A stretch of DNA of 64,000 nt from Candidatus Eisenbacteria bacterium (GCA_016930695.1 JAFGGD010000034.1:199375-263374), one strand, 5' to 3'. Counted from the stretch's first letter, positions 18,518-28,261 are shown. Notes: generated by a model not told the origin, from the sequence alone. Numbers and translations are program-made.

Positions 18518-19861
18518 GTGGAAGCGTTGGTTCGGATCCTGCCGCTGCTTCTCTTCATCGGGGCTTTTCTGCTTTTCTTCTTCCCCTGGGCGATCGGTCG
18601 GATCGCCCGGGCGCTTCACGGGCGCGAGCCGCGGCCGGACCCGTCCACGTTCCTGCTCGGCACGGTGAACGACGTGGTCCGGGGGATCCGGGAGAGCGAG
18701 AGCGATCTTCGGGATCTCTACTCCCGCGCGGAGCGCCGCGCGTCGTTCCTCGACCGCTATCACCAGAGCATTCTGGAGTCGATGAGCACAGGCGTGATGG
18801 CGTGCAACCGCCGCGGCGAGATCACGGCGCTGAACGGCGCGGCGGCGGCGATTCTGGGGCTTCCGGCCGAGGCGGGCCGCGGAAAGCGGCTCGGCGAGCT
18901 GCTCGGCCCCAAGCACCCCCTTCACCGGATCCACTTCGCCGTGGCGGCGGGCGAGCCCGCGAGCGGAAGGAGGGAGTTGAAGATCCGGCGCGCCGGCGAG
19001 GAGGCGCGCTGGGTGGAACTCCGCGTCTCCGCCCTGCCCGGGAGAAGCGGGCAGGCGGTGGGCGTCATCTTCGTCGTCGACGATGTTACGGAGACGAAGC
19101 GGCTCCACGCCCAGGTGGAGATGAAGGAGCGCCTCGCGGCGATGGGGGAGATCTCCGCCGGGATCACCCACGAGTTCCGCAACGCCCTCCAGGCCCTCTC
19201 GGGTCTCGCCAAACTGATCGCCCGTCGCGCCGCGGGGAACGAGCGCATCGAGCCGTTGGCGCTGGAGATCCGCGGCGAAACGGATCGGATGGCGCGGATC
19301 CTGAACGAGATGAGAACATACTTAAAACCACAAGAAATCCGGATGGAACCGATCCGGGCCGACGAACTGGTCCGCACGGTACTCATTCCTTTCCTCGAAC
19401 AGCGCGGGGAGCGTCCGATCCGGATTCGCCTCGACGTCCCCTCCGATCTGCTGCCGATTCGCGGCGACCGGGCGCTCCTGGCCCAGGCGCTCCGGAACAT
19501 CGCCCGGAACGCCTGGGAGGCGATGTCCGGTGGAGGCGAGCTGGTCGTGCGCGGCCGCGCCCTTGCGCCGGACCTCGGCCCCGAGGCGGCCCGCGGCGCC
19601 CGGGTCCTTTTGGAGGTGGCCGATACCGGCCCCGGCATCCCGGAGGAAATTCGGGACAAAATCTTTCATCCCTTCTTCACGACCCGGACCGAAGGGACCG
19701 GCCTCGGTCTCCCCTTCGTGCAGAAGGTGATCGCCGCCCACGGGGGAACGGTGGACGTGGATTCCCGTCTCGGCGAGGGGACCTGTTTCGCCCTCTGTCT
19801 CCCCGCGGTCGCGCCGGAGAGGGAGGAGGCGGTCACGCCCGTCCCGGACGGATCCTTCTGA
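18518..19861 (+). CDS. PAS-domain sensor histidine kinase, partner of the downstream NtrC-type regulator
   Basis: A 447-residue kinase with a single N-terminal hydrophobic segment (LPLLLFIGAFLLFFFPWAIG), a linker, a PAS domain (about 80-195), HisKA with H218 (GITHEFRNALQALSG) and HATPase_c with IARNAWEAMSGGG, DTGPGIPEE and GTGLGLPFVQK. Unlike PilS it has one membrane segment, so it probably senses a cytoplasmic or membrane signal through PAS. The start is GTG 18518, 11 bases after the preceding gene. It lies 79 bases before the regulator gene, which makes them a cognate pair. Confidence 0.85.
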   Translation: MEALVRILPLLLFIGAFLLFFFPWAIGRIARALHGREPRPDPSTFLLGTVNDVVRGIRESESDLRDLYSRAERRASFLDRYHQSILESMSTGVMACNRRGEITALNGAAAAILGLPAEAGRGKRLGELLGPKHPLHRIHFAVAAGEPASGRRELKIRRAGEEARWVELRVSALPGRSGQAVGVIFVVDDVTETKRLHAQVEMKERLAAMGEISAGITHEFRNALQALSGLAKLIARRAAGNERIEPLALEIRGETDRMARILNEMRTYLKPQEIRMEPIRADELVRTVLIPFLEQRGERPIRIRLDVPSDLLPIRGDRALLAQALRNIARNAWEAMSGGGELVVRGRALAPDLGPEAARGARVLLEVADTGPGIPEEIRDKIFHPFFTTRTEGTGLGLPFVQKVIAAHGGTVDVDSRLGEGTCFALCLPAVAPEREEAVTPVPDGSF

Positions 19862-19940
19862 GTCTCCGCCCTCTCCCGATAGTCGCTCATCCCCCGCTCC
19901 CCTCGGGCCGATCCTCGGAAGAGGAGAGGAGGACCGCCCT

Positions 19941-21329
19941 ATGGCGGACCGAAAGCTATTGGTCGTCGAAGACCGGCCGGGGACGCTCCATATGTTGGAG
20001 GAGACCCTCGCCGACGAAGGGTACCGCGCCGTCGGCGTCCCCACGGCCGAGCTGGCGATGGAACGCCTCCGTGATGAGAGCTTCGAGCTGGTCCTGACGG
20101 ACCTGAACCTTCCCGGCAAGGACGGCCTGCAGGTGCTCGCCGCGGCGCGCGAGAACGATCCTCTGGCGCCGGTGATCGTCATGACCGCCTACGGCACGGT
20201 GGAAAACGCCGTACGGGCGATGAAGGACGGCGCCTACGATTTCGTCACCAAACCGGTCGACACCGACCGCCTGCTTCTTCTCGTGAAGCGCGCCCTGGAG
20301 AAGAGAACTCTCGAGGTGCGAAACCGGGGCCTTCGGGCCGGCGTCGAGGCGCCGGTGATCGTCGGCGCCGGACCGGCGATCCGGGACACGCTTCGCCTCG
20401 CCGAGAAGGTCGCCCGCAGCGACGCGGCGGTCCTTCTCCTCGGCGAGAGCGGCACCGGCAAGGAACTCTTCGCCCGCGCGATCCACGGATGGAGCGCACG
20501 GGCGGCCCATCCGATGGTGGCGGTCAACTGCGCCGCCATGCCCCGGGATCTGATCGAGGCGGAGCTGTTCGGCGCGGAAAAGGGCGCCTACACCGGCGCC
20601 GATCGCCTGCGGGTGGGAAAATTCGAACTCGCCGACGGCGGCACTCTCTTTTTCGACGAGATCGGGGAGCTGCGAACGGACCTGCAGTCCAAGCTCCTCC
20701 GCGTGCTGGAGGAACATTCGGTGGAGCGGCTCGGCGGTTCCCGGAGCATCCCCGTGGACGTTCGCCTGATCACCGCCACCAACAGGAATCTGGAAGAGGA
20801 CGTGGCGGAGGGCCGTTTTCGCGAGGACCTCTACTATCGTCTCAACGTGTTTCCCATCCGTCTTCCCTCGCTCCGGGAGCGCCGCGAGGACATTCCCGTC
20901 CTGGCGGAGCATTTCCTCGCCGCCTACTCCCGCGAGCTGCGGCGCGATCCGGTCCGCCTCTCGCCGGAGGCGACCGAGGCGATCCTCGCCTATGACTGGC
21001 CGGGAAATATCCGGGAGCTGCGCAACGTTCTCGAGAGGGCGGTGATCCTCGCCGAGGGGGAGACGATCACGGGGGCGCTGGTCCGCCCGGCGGCGGCGGG
21101 CGCCGCCACGACCGCGGGCGTGGTTCCCCTCCCGCGGGAGCGTTTCGATTTCGGACCGGGCGCCGCCGACCTGCACGCGGCGGTCCGTAATGTCACTCGG
21201 CGGGTGGAGGCGGACATCATCGGCCGCGTGCTTCGCGAGTGCGGCGGCAACAAGAGCGAGGCGGCGCGGCGGATGAAGATCAGCTATCGCTCCCTCTGGA
21301 CCAAGGTGAAGGAGTACGGGTTGGAATGA
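19941..21329 (+). CDS. NtrC-family sigma-54-dependent response regulator
   Basis: A 462-residue activator. The receiver has E10/D11, phospho-site D54, T82 and K104. The AAA+ module has Walker A GESGTGKE (168-175) and the sigma-54 contact loop GAYTGA (215-220). A Fis-type HTH ([24 protein letters not shown]) ends the protein. It is distinct from PilR and so gives this locus two sigma-54 activators. Its targets are unknown; candidates are the HU-like gene at 58.2 kb or the adjacent minor pilin operon. A 79-base gap separates it from its kinase. Confidence 0.88.
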   Translation: MADRKLLVVEDRPGTLHMLEETLADEGYRAVGVPTAELAMERLRDESFELVLTDLNLPGKDGLQVLAAARENDPLAPVIVMTAYGTVENAVRAMKDGAYDFVTKPVDTDRLLLLVKRALEKRTLEVRNRGLRAGVEAPVIVGAGPAIRDTLRLAEKVARSDAAVLLLGESGTGKELFARAIHGWSARAAHPMVAVNCAAMPRDLIEAELFGAEKGAYTGADRLRVGKFELADGGTLFFDEIGELRTDLQSKLLRVLEEHSVERLGGSRSIPVDVRLITATNRNLEEDVAEGRFREDLYYRLNVFPIRLPSLRERREDIPVLAEHFLAAYSRELRRDPVRLSPEATEAILAYDWPGNIRELRNVLERAVILAEGETITGALVRPAAAGAATTAGVVPLPRERFDFGPGAADLHAAVRNVTRRVEADIIGRVLRECGGNKSEAARRMKISYRSLWTKVKEYGLE

Positions 21330-22702
21330 AGGGGAATGGACACCTGCCGGTCCTGCTGATGCTGCTCGTCGCGGTGGTGGGGGGCGCGCCGGCCGAGGAG
21401 CGCCTTCTTCACGCCCCGCGGGTTCCCGCCGGCGCCTGGCGCGTCCCCTTCTTCCTGCACACCGGCCGCCCCCCCGCCGAGGCGCCCGTCCTCACCGCCC
21501 GCGCGGGTGGGGAGAGCCTCGCCGTCTCCTTCCGTCCGCTCGGCGAAGGGGCCTGGTCGCTCTTCTTGGAGCACCCCCTTTTCTTTCTCGTCCCGGAGGA
21601 GACCCTTCTGGTGCGGGTCCTCATCGACGGGGAGGATCCTTTCGGACTGCGCTCGATTCCCATCGTGGTTCGGGATGACCGTTGGAACGTCCTGAGCGCC
21701 GACGAGGAGGGCTATCTCGTTCTCTGGGAGCCCGACGGCGGAGGCGGGATGACCGCCATCGATTCCATCGACATCGGGGACCGGGCGGACGCGATCGCTC
21801 TCCTGCGCGGAGGGCCGGGCGAAGGAGCGCGCGCGGTCGTCTTCAACGAGAACGGGGATCTCGTTCTCCGTGGCGGCGCCACAGGATTCCGGGAGCTGCA
21901 ACGCGTTCCTTTCGGCGGCCGCGCCTCCTGCGTTGGATCCGGGGGCGATCCCGGATCCTGCTTGATCGGGTTGCTGGACGGACGGATCGTCCGGGTCGGC
22001 GGGCGCGGGAGGGGAGAGGTCGAGGTGATCGCCTCGGTCCGCGGCATACCGGTGTCGGTGGCGGTCGGTTTCGTCGATGGGGACGACGTGCCGGACTTGA
22101 TGGCGACGGTTTTGGAGATGGAACGCTCCACGCTGGTTTGGTGGCCCGGCCGCCGAGGAGCGGGCTTCGACCGTGACCGGGAGAGAACGATCCCCCTTCC
22201 CGGGTCCGGCAGGATGGTCCTCTTCGTTCCTCTCCCGGGAGAGGAACGCCCCGTCCCCTTGATCCTTCTCCACGGAGGAGCGGCGGCGATCAGCGGCGTC
22301 TTCCGGATCGAAGTGCCGCAGGAGGAACCCCTCGGCGAGCGTCTCGAGCCGATCGATCTCCCCGGTCTGCCGGAGAGGAACGTCCACCGTCTTCTCGCCG
22401 GCGACTGGAATGGGGACGGGCTCACCGACCTGGCGGTCCTCGCCGGCGGGGGACAATCCTCTTTGGAGGTTTTCCTTCTCGATCCGGGAGGGGAGAAGGG
22501 GCGGCTGGTCGAACGGCTCCCCGTCGACGGGCCGGAGGTGGATCTTCTGGTGGGAGACTGGGACGGCAACGGAGTGGATGATCTCATGGCCGTGGAGGGA
22601 CGGTTCCGGATCTGGCTCGCAGACGGATCGGGGAAGATGTACGAACTCCCCCATCCGCCGTCGGGCCGGCCCGCCCGCGCCGATCTCCTCTCCGGCCCCT
22701 AA
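21326..22702 (+). CDS. Secreted FG-GAP/VCBS-like repeat protein
   Basis: A 458-residue protein with a signal peptide ([23 protein letters not shown]). At least two calcium-type FG-GAP loops lie near the C-terminus (DWNGDGLTDLAVL, DWDGNGVDDLMAV) and a looser one mid-protein (FVDGDDVPDLMAT), suggesting a beta-propeller. The N-terminal about 110 residues form a separate beta-rich domain. ATG 21326 overlaps the regulator stop (ATGA), so it is translated with the two-component pair. It may be a periplasmic or surface component of that sensory system; this is inferred from position only. Confidence 0.72.
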   Translation: MKGNGHLPVLLMLLVAVVGGAPAEERLLHAPRVPAGAWRVPFFLHTGRPPAEAPVLTARAGGESLAVSFRPLGEGAWSLFLEHPLFFLVPEETLLVRVLIDGEDPFGLRSIPIVVRDDRWNVLSADEEGYLVLWEPDGGGGMTAIDSIDIGDRADAIALLRGGPGEGARAVVFNENGDLVLRGGATGFRELQRVPFGGRASCVGSGGDPGSCLIGLLDGRIVRVGGRGRGEVEVIASVRGIPVSVAVGFVDGDDVPDLMATVLEMERSTLVWWPGRRGAGFDRDRERTIPLPGSGRMVLFVPLPGEERPVPLILLHGGAAAISGVFRIEVPQEEPLGERLEPIDLPGLPERNVHRLLAGDWNGDGLTDLAVLAGGGQSSLEVFLLDPGGEKGRLVERLPVDGPEVDLLVGDWDGNGVDDLMAVEGRFRIWLADGSGKMYELPHPPSGRPARADLLSGP

Positions 22703-22727
22703 ACCGGAAAGGGGTTGCCGCGAAGGT

Positions 22728-22743
22728 CGGCAAATCGTTGCCG
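22728..22743. repeat. Small inverted repeat upstream of minor pilin operon
   Basis: CGGCAA-ATCG-TTGCCG is a perfect 6-bp palindrome with a 4-base spacer in the 177-base gap before the minor pilin genes. It could be an operator or weak hairpin. It superficially resembles a -24/-12 site, but its GG-to-GC spacing is 9, not 10. Confidence 0.35.
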
Positions 22744-22879
22744 GAAAGAGGTGTTCCGCCCCAAGAATATGGTCGAGGATAATATCGCAACAAACCAGGA
22801 TATATGCGGTTAGGTCCGACATGACGATTGGGAGCGTAATGGGAATGAACCTTGCGACTCCTCATGGCGGGAGGAAAAG

Positions 22880-23335
22880 ATGGACGCGCGACAGAACAAG
22901 GAAAAGGGCTTTTCCCTGGTGGAGTTGGTATTCGCCGTCGGGATTCTCGCTCTCGCGTTTCTGGCCATGGGGAGGCTGTTCGTGACCAGCATCGAGCACT
23001 CCCGCCAGGGGCGGCACGACATGATCGCCCTGAACAGCGCCAACGAGATTCTCGAGCGGATGCGCTCCATCGATTTCGACGATGTGCCCGACAAGTTCGA
23101 CGGCCTCGACACGGCGGACAGCGCCAGCGTGCCGAATGAGGTGCGCGTCTGGTTCCGTCATATGCGTGAGAATCTTGGGCCGACCGCCCGCTGCGAAATC
23201 AACGTATTCGACGAAAACGAGAAGGCGCAGCTGACCAACGGGCTGATCGAGGTGGAGATCCTCACAAGCTGGACCGAAAGGGGCCGGGAAAGAACGATGC
23301 GGACCGGCACCTATCTGGTCCGCATGGGGAGCTGA
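22880..23335 (+). CDS. PilV-like minor pilin
   Basis: A 151-residue prepilin with leader MDARQNKEKG, then FSLVELVFAVGILALAFLAMG, including Glu5. The segment NSANEILERMRSIDFDDVP after the helix is typical of PilV/GspI-type minor pilins. It starts the minor pilin cluster with a good ribosome binding site (GGGAGGAAAAG). Minor pilins of this kind form the priming complex at the pilus tip. Five bases separate it from the next gene. Confidence 0.82.
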   Translation: MDARQNKEKGFSLVELVFAVGILALAFLAMGRLFVTSIEHSRQGRHDMIALNSANEILERMRSIDFDDVPDKFDGLDTADSASVPNEVRVWFRHMRENLGPTARCEINVFDENEKAQLTNGLIEVEILTSWTERGRERTMRTGTYLVRMGS

Positions 23336-23340
23336 CGGCG

Positions 23341-24897
23341 ATGTGGACTAAGCGATCCATTCTCGGAAATGAGAGGGGCTCCGGCCTTTTTCTCTCTTTG
23401 CTTTTGCTTACCGCTCTTTCTCTCTTCGGGATTTCCCTGGCGCTTCTCTCGGCGACGGACAGACGGGTCGCCGCATACGAGAGGGAAGGGTCCCGGGCGC
23501 TGAACGCCGCCGAGGCGGGACTGGCGATGGCGAAGCGGGGAATCCAAGATCGAATCCTCGAGTTCGACGACGAGAACGGGAACGGCTATCCCGATTTCCG
23601 GATCGCGGACACCCTCGATTGGGGGGGGAGCTATGACGTCTTCGGTGAATCGGACGTTCCTCTCGCCGGGTCCGCCTCCCCTTACGCGGGAGACGTGTTC
23701 AACCTGACCGCCGTCGGACGGGTGGGGGACGCCCTCCGTCAGGTCCGCGCGGAGATCCAGCACGACAGCTTCCTGAAATACGCCCGCTTCGTCGAGGACG
23801 CGGGCACCTCCTATGGCTGCGGCGCCGTGCTGACCGGCGAGGTCTACGTGGGGGGCACGCTCGGCCTTCCCTCCGGCTGCGCGGACGGAACGGACGTGGA
23901 GTTCCTGGAGATGGTCGCCGCCACGCGCGGCATCACCAACAAGGACGAGGCGATCTTCCACAAGGGGTACACCGATTCGGCGACGACCATCGACCTGCAA
24001 AGTTCGGTCGACCTGCCGCTCATGCGGAACAAGGCGAAGGGCGCCGGCGGCGAGTGCGACTGCGAGGGGATCGGCCACGTCGGTCTCTACATGGGCTGGA
24101 ATCCTCTCGGCGTCGGCGTGAACGGAACCATCGACCTCGGCCTCTTCGACTTCGAGGTGATCGATGCCGGCACCGGCGACACGTTGGTCGCCTACAACGG
24201 CGCGACTCTGAACGACCCGACCACGGGCGGTTCGCTCCGCTCCGCCGATTTCAACGGCGTGATTTTCTACGAGGGAGACGGATACGTCCGGGGGCGCCTG
24301 GACGGAGTGAGCGCGCGCAGTCTGATCATCTTCGCCACCGACGACATCTTCGTGGAGGGGGACATCCTCACCGGACACACCGGATACGACGAGGTCACCC
24401 GCCTCCCCAACGGCTCGGGAGAACCGGTCAACATCGGGCTCGTCGCGGCGGACTACATCTACCTCGGCAACGTCAATCGCGTGGTCTTCATCGACGCGGC
24501 GCTGATGGCCGTGGGCGCCAACTGGCGGGCCTATAACACCAACACTTCCGCTCATCCCGCCGTCGCGCCGGGCAACTACGACCTGGACCAGGACGGGATC
24601 GTGGGAGAGACGCCCTACAACAATGACGGGGGCGCCGGCACCGGCTGGGACGAGGTGATCACCGCCGCGAACCAGGACATCACCTGGGTACTGAACATCA
24701 ACGGGCCGATCATCACCCACGACGGCGGTTCCGCGGCCCCCTGGAACGCGAGCACCGTGCTCGCGGCCGCCACGGGCCCGACGCGTCGTTATAACTACGA
24801 CATGGACATCACCGACTTTCCGCCTCCCTGCTTCCCGGTTCCCTTGAATCTGTGGAAGGACAAGGCCTGGGCGGAGATGTACGCGGCGGGGGAGTAG
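23341..24897 (+). CDS. PilX-like pilus assembly protein, large
   Basis: A 518-residue protein with a PilX-type N-terminus: basic start, ERGSGLFLSLLLLTALSLFGISLALL helix, then the conserved ALNAAEAGLAMAKRGI. It lacks a strict prepilin GFTLxE site, as PilX family members often do. The remaining about 450 residues are beta-rich with many Gly/Asp turns and repeated acquired-domain-like stretches (SLIIFATDDIFVEGDILTG), several times longer than classical PilX (about 170-200). It lies second in the minor pilin operon. A tip-located structural or adhesive role is inferred. Confidence 0.7.
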   Translation: MWTKRSILGNERGSGLFLSLLLLTALSLFGISLALLSATDRRVAAYEREGSRALNAAEAGLAMAKRGIQDRILEFDDENGNGYPDFRIADTLDWGGSYDVFGESDVPLAGSASPYAGDVFNLTAVGRVGDALRQVRAEIQHDSFLKYARFVEDAGTSYGCGAVLTGEVYVGGTLGLPSGCADGTDVEFLEMVAATRGITNKDEAIFHKGYTDSATTIDLQSSVDLPLMRNKAKGAGGECDCEGIGHVGLYMGWNPLGVGVNGTIDLGLFDFEVIDAGTGDTLVAYNGATLNDPTTGGSLRSADFNGVIFYEGDGYVRGRLDGVSARSLIIFATDDIFVEGDILTGHTGYDEVTRLPNGSGEPVNIGLVAADYIYLGNVNRVVFIDAALMAVGANWRAYNTNTSAHPAVAPGNYDLDQDGIVGETPYNNDGGAGTGWDEVITAANQDITWVLNINGPIITHDGGSAAPWNASTVLAAATGPTRRYNYDMDITDFPPPCFPVPLNLWKDKAWAEMYAAGE

Positions 24898-24901
24898 GAC
24901 C

Positions 24902-25390
24902 ATGAGGGGGAATCGAAAACGAGTGCGCGGATTCACGCTGACCGAGCTGATGGTGGTTCTCTCCGTCATCGGGATCGTCGCCGTGGCGACCGCCCCCACG
25001 GTGATCCGTGCGTGGAAGCGGCCCGCTCTGGAGCGGGAGGCGAACGATCTCGCCTCCACCATGCGCCTTTGCCGCCAGAAGGCGGTTTGGCGGCGGATTC
25101 CCTACCGCCTCACCATCGATCCCGCGCGGCGCTGTTATTGGACCGAGCGGCAGGATACGACCGGCACCTGGGTGCTCGACCCGGTCGACTCGGTCCGTGT
25201 GGACGGAACCGTGCAGTTCTCCGTTCGCGCCGGCGGGAGCGGCTCGAACAACGACATCCTTTTCCTGGGTAGGGGAAGCGTGGACAGGAACGATGCGCCC
25301 GCGACCGTGGAATTCTGGGACGCCCGGGAGGAGACCCTCTCGGTGCAGCTGATTCGGACCGGTCGCGTCCGAATGTCGAGAAGGGGCTGA
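24902..25390 (+). CDS. FimT/GspH-like minor pseudopilin
   Basis: A 162-residue prepilin with leader MRGNRKRVRG, then FTLTELMVVLSVIGIVAVATAP, including Glu5. The segment DLASTMRLCRQKAVWRRIPYRL matches the GspH/FimT pattern (small residues, then R-AV-R--PV). The rest is a small beta domain with no obvious insertion. It is third in the minor pilin operon, four bases after the PilX-like gene and three bases before the giant pseudopilin. Confidence 0.85.
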   Translation: MRGNRKRVRGFTLTELMVVLSVIGIVAVATAPTVIRAWKRPALEREANDLASTMRLCRQKAVWRRIPYRLTIDPARRCYWTERQDTTGTWVLDPVDSVRVDGTVQFSVRAGGSGSNNDILFLGRGSVDRNDAPATVEFWDAREETLSVQLIRTGRVRMSRRG

Positions 25391-25393
25391 CCG

Positions 25394-28261
25394 ATGAAAG
25401 GCAAGGCAGGATTCACGCTGGTCGAGGTCACCGTGGCTCTCGTCATTCTCGCGGCGGTCTCGGCGCTCTCTTACCAGATGTTGATCCGCGCGCAGAGCGC
25501 CTTCCAGTCTCAACGGGACCTCGTGGAGACGCAGCAGAACGCCCGCATGGCGATGGAGTCGATCACCGGCGATCTCCGGCAGATCAGTTACGGCAAGGAT
25601 CCGACCCAGCCCTCGGTGGTGTTCGCCAGCCTCGATTCGATCGTGTTCGTCGCCGATCTCTTCGATTCCGTCCCCGGCGCCGAGATGGTGGCGATCTATC
25701 TGACGTCCACCCCCGACTCGGGTACGTTGAATCCGTCGGACCGGATCGTCTTTCGCACCGTCTGGGACACCGCCGGCGCGGAGGTGATCACCGGGCCGAT
25801 CGCCTACGGCGTGGCGGACAGCGGTCTCACCTTCACCTACTTCGATCGGGAGGGAGACCACATGTCCTTCCCCATCGTGCAGCCGGAGCATGTCAGCGAG
25901 GTGGAAGTGGCGATCACCGCGCAAACCGCCCACGCCGTCGCCGCCGGGAACTATCTGGACGTGACATCGACGACCACCGTGTTCCCCCGGAACCTCCCCT
26001 TCACGCCGCCCATGCCCCGGCCGGAGTCGCCCGGATGCGGGAACTTGTCGAGCCCGAACTGCGAGTCCCTCACGCTCACCTGGACGCGGCCGACGACGAA
26101 CACCGACGGGAGCGAGCTGTTGTTCAACGACATCTCCCACTACTCGGTCTACTACGGGACGCGGACGGATTCGATGAAGCTGGACACGCGGCTCGCCCGA
26201 AATCTGGATACTTGGACGGTGAAGAATCTGACCGGCGGGCTCTCTTACTACGTGGACGTGACCGTCACCAGTCTCGCGGGCGTGGAGAGTTACCCCTGCC
26301 GGCGGAACGGTACGGTGGGCTCCTCGGCGCCCCCCAAGTCGCCGGCGAATTTCCAGGTCGGCGGCGGGATCGGCGCCATCTCCCTCAACTGGTCGCCGGT
26401 GACGGAGGATACGCTGGACGCCCAGATCACGGCCGAAGTGAGTTACCGGGTCTACCGGGAGGAAACCGCCGGCTTCACCCCATCCATATCGAACCTGGTC
26501 GTCGCCGAACTGATCGATACCTCCTACACCGATTTCCTGAGCGATTCCTGCGCGCACTTCTTCTATCTGGTCACCGCCGAGGCGTGCGGCATGGAGGGGG
26601 GACGCTCGAGTGAACAGGCGATCAGCCTTCCCGCGGCCGCATCCTGTCCGCCCACCGTACTCGCCTACGAGGGATCGAACCCGGGCGAAGTGGGCGTCAT
26701 CTGGAGCCCGCCGACCACGCGCACAGACGCCACTTCGCTTTCGTCGGGGGACATCAGCGGCTACCGTCTCTTTTGGGGGCTCGCCACCGGCTACTACACC
26801 GATTCCATGGACGTGGGGACTACGCCGCTGGACCAGATCATCTCCGGCCTGCAGGACTGTTCCACCTACTACGTCAATCTGGCCGCCATCGACGCCTGCG
26901 GCACCCGGGGTGTCGTCTGTCCCGGACGGGAGAGCGCGGCGCGGACCTCCGCCCCCTGCAACGAATATGTCCCCGAGCCGGTGGCGTCTCTCGCCTTGAC
27001 CGCGGGGGACCAGAGGATGGATCTGGCCTGGCCCGCGAACCTGACCGACTGCGACCTGGCCGGATACAACGTCTACTACGGGAGCTCTCCCGGTTTGTAC
27101 GATGGGACCGGGGCGACGCAGGGGCCGTCACCGGTCTTCGTGGACGCCTCGGTGGCCCACCAGGATACGGTGCACGCCGTCTATACGTTGAGCGGTCTGG
27201 ACGCCTGCACGGAGTACTCGATCATGGTGCAGTGCGTGGACGTCTGCGATCCGCCGCACCTGAGCGAGGGGAACGCGACGGCCACGGACATGACCTACTG
27301 CGGCACCTGCGACATCGTCAAGGCCTGCGTCACCGAGATCGCCGAGGGGAGCGGACAACGGCGCATCCGTTATCAGATCGCCAACGACGGCGAAGTGGAT
27401 CTGGACGTGGATCAAATGGATCTGGTCTGGGGCAGCGCGGCCGGCCTGACGGAAATCCTGGTGGGCGGCTCGTCGGTTTGGAAGGAGGACGGATCCGCAG
27501 GCGAGGATCCGACCGGGACGCAAGGATCGCCCGCCGAGATCGACATCGACGATTTCACTCTCGGTGAGGACGAGGATTTCGGGCATCCTCGGGAACTGAC
27601 CCTCGTTTTTAACGGTTCCATGACCGGTGACGTGGTGGACGTGACCTATCACACCCAGGAGGGGACCTGCACCAACACCCTCTCCCCCTGCGGGATCCTG
27701 CTCGATGATGACTTCACGCAGGCCAACGGTTCGCCCATCGGTTGGACCCCCCGGACCGGCACGACCTGGCGCGTGACGAGCAACGTCCTGCAGACGACCA
27801 GCAGCAGCCGGATCACGCCCGACGCGATCGGCTTCTCCATGAGCGACTACACCGTCACCGCGCGCATGCGTGTCGAGAGCGGCAGCAGCACCCGCCGGGT
27901 CGGCGTCTACGTCCGCTACCGGGATACCGGAACCTATTATCTCCTGAGGTATTACCCGGGTTACGATCTCCTCGAGTTCCGGAAGAAGGTGAACTTCGGC
28001 GGGCTCGATCTTCTCGGCTATACCTACGACTTCGACTTGGACAACGGCGTCTGGTACACGCTGACCGTCGCCGCCTACGGGAACTCCTTCCGCTGCTGGG
28101 TCGACGGCGTGCCGATCGAGTGGGAGGGGATCGGCCCCACGATCCACGACGGGTCCATCGCGACCGGCAATGTCTGTCTGTACGCCTGGGACATCTATAC
28201 CGCCTACTTCGACGACGTGGTCGTCGAGCCCACCTGCGGATGCGGGGGCATGGTCCCCTAA
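25394..28261 (+). CDS. Giant PilW-like pseudopilin fused to fibronectin III-like and lectin-like domains (candidate pilus tip adhesin)
   Basis: A 955-residue protein with a true prepilin start: MKGKAG, then FTLVEVTVALVILAAVSALSYQ and a PilW/GspJ-like body (about 30-200, QQNARMAMESITGDLRQISYG). After it come about four fibronectin type III-like modules (about 205-305, 315-415, 420-515, 525-640; YSVYYGT, YRVYREE, YRLFWGL, YNVYYGS strands). Next is a Cys-containing linker domain (about 645-770), and last a concanavalin/LamG-like module (about 775-950, with YYLLRYYPGYDLLEFRKK and FRCWVDGVPIEW). Ordinary PilW is 200-350 residues. The pilin end would place it in the tip complex with the other modules exposed outside. 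The domain calls rest on motif reading only. Confidence 0.8.
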   Translation: MKGKAGFTLVEVTVALVILAAVSALSYQMLIRAQSAFQSQRDLVETQQNARMAMESITGDLRQISYGKDPTQPSVVFASLDSIVFVADLFDSVPGAEMVAIYLTSTPDSGTLNPSDRIVFRTVWDTAGAEVITGPIAYGVADSGLTFTYFDREGDHMSFPIVQPEHVSEVEVAITAQTAHAVAAGNYLDVTSTTTVFPRNLPFTPPMPRPESPGCGNLSSPNCESLTLTWTRPTTNTDGSELLFNDISHYSVYYGTRTDSMKLDTRLARNLDTWTVKNLTGGLSYYVDVTVTSLAGVESYPCRRNGTVGSSAPPKSPANFQVGGGIGAISLNWSPVTEDTLDAQITAEVSYRVYREETAGFTPSISNLVVAELIDTSYTDFLSDSCAHFFYLVTAEACGMEGGRSSEQAISLPAAASCPPTVLAYEGSNPGEVGVIWSPPTTRTDATSLSSGDISGYRLFWGLATGYYTDSMDVGTTPLDQIISGLQDCSTYYVNLAAIDACGTRGVVCPGRESAARTSAPCNEYVPEPVASLALTAGDQRMDLAWPANLTDCDLAGYNVYYGSSPGLYDGTGATQGPSPVFVDASVAHQDTVHAVYTLSGLDACTEYSIMVQCVDVCDPPHLSEGNATATDMTYCGTCDIVKACVTEIAEGSGQRRIRYQIANDGEVDLDVDQMDLVWGSAAGLTEILVGGSSVWKEDGSAGEDPTGTQGSPAEIDIDDFTLGEDEDFGHPRELTLVFNGSMTGDVVDVTYHTQEGTCTNTLSPCGILLDDDFTQANGSPIGWTPRTGTTWRVTSNVLQTTSSSRITPDAIGFSMSDYTVTARMRVESGSSTRRVGVYVRYRDTGTYYLLRYYPGYDLLEFRKKVNFGGLDLLGYTYDFDLDNGVWYTLTVAAYGNSFRCWVDGVPIEWEGIGPTIHDGSIATGNVCLYAWDIYTAYFDDVVVEPTCGCGGMVP

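Noticed and set aside
22728-22745. Possible sigma-54 promoter before the minor pilin operon
   Set aside because: GG and GC are 9 bases apart rather than 10, and the match is explained by a small palindrome.
22703-22879. c-di-GMP (GEMM) riboswitch upstream of the minor pilins
   Set aside because: None of the conserved GEMM core segments was found in this gap; the same holds for the leader of the HU-like gene.
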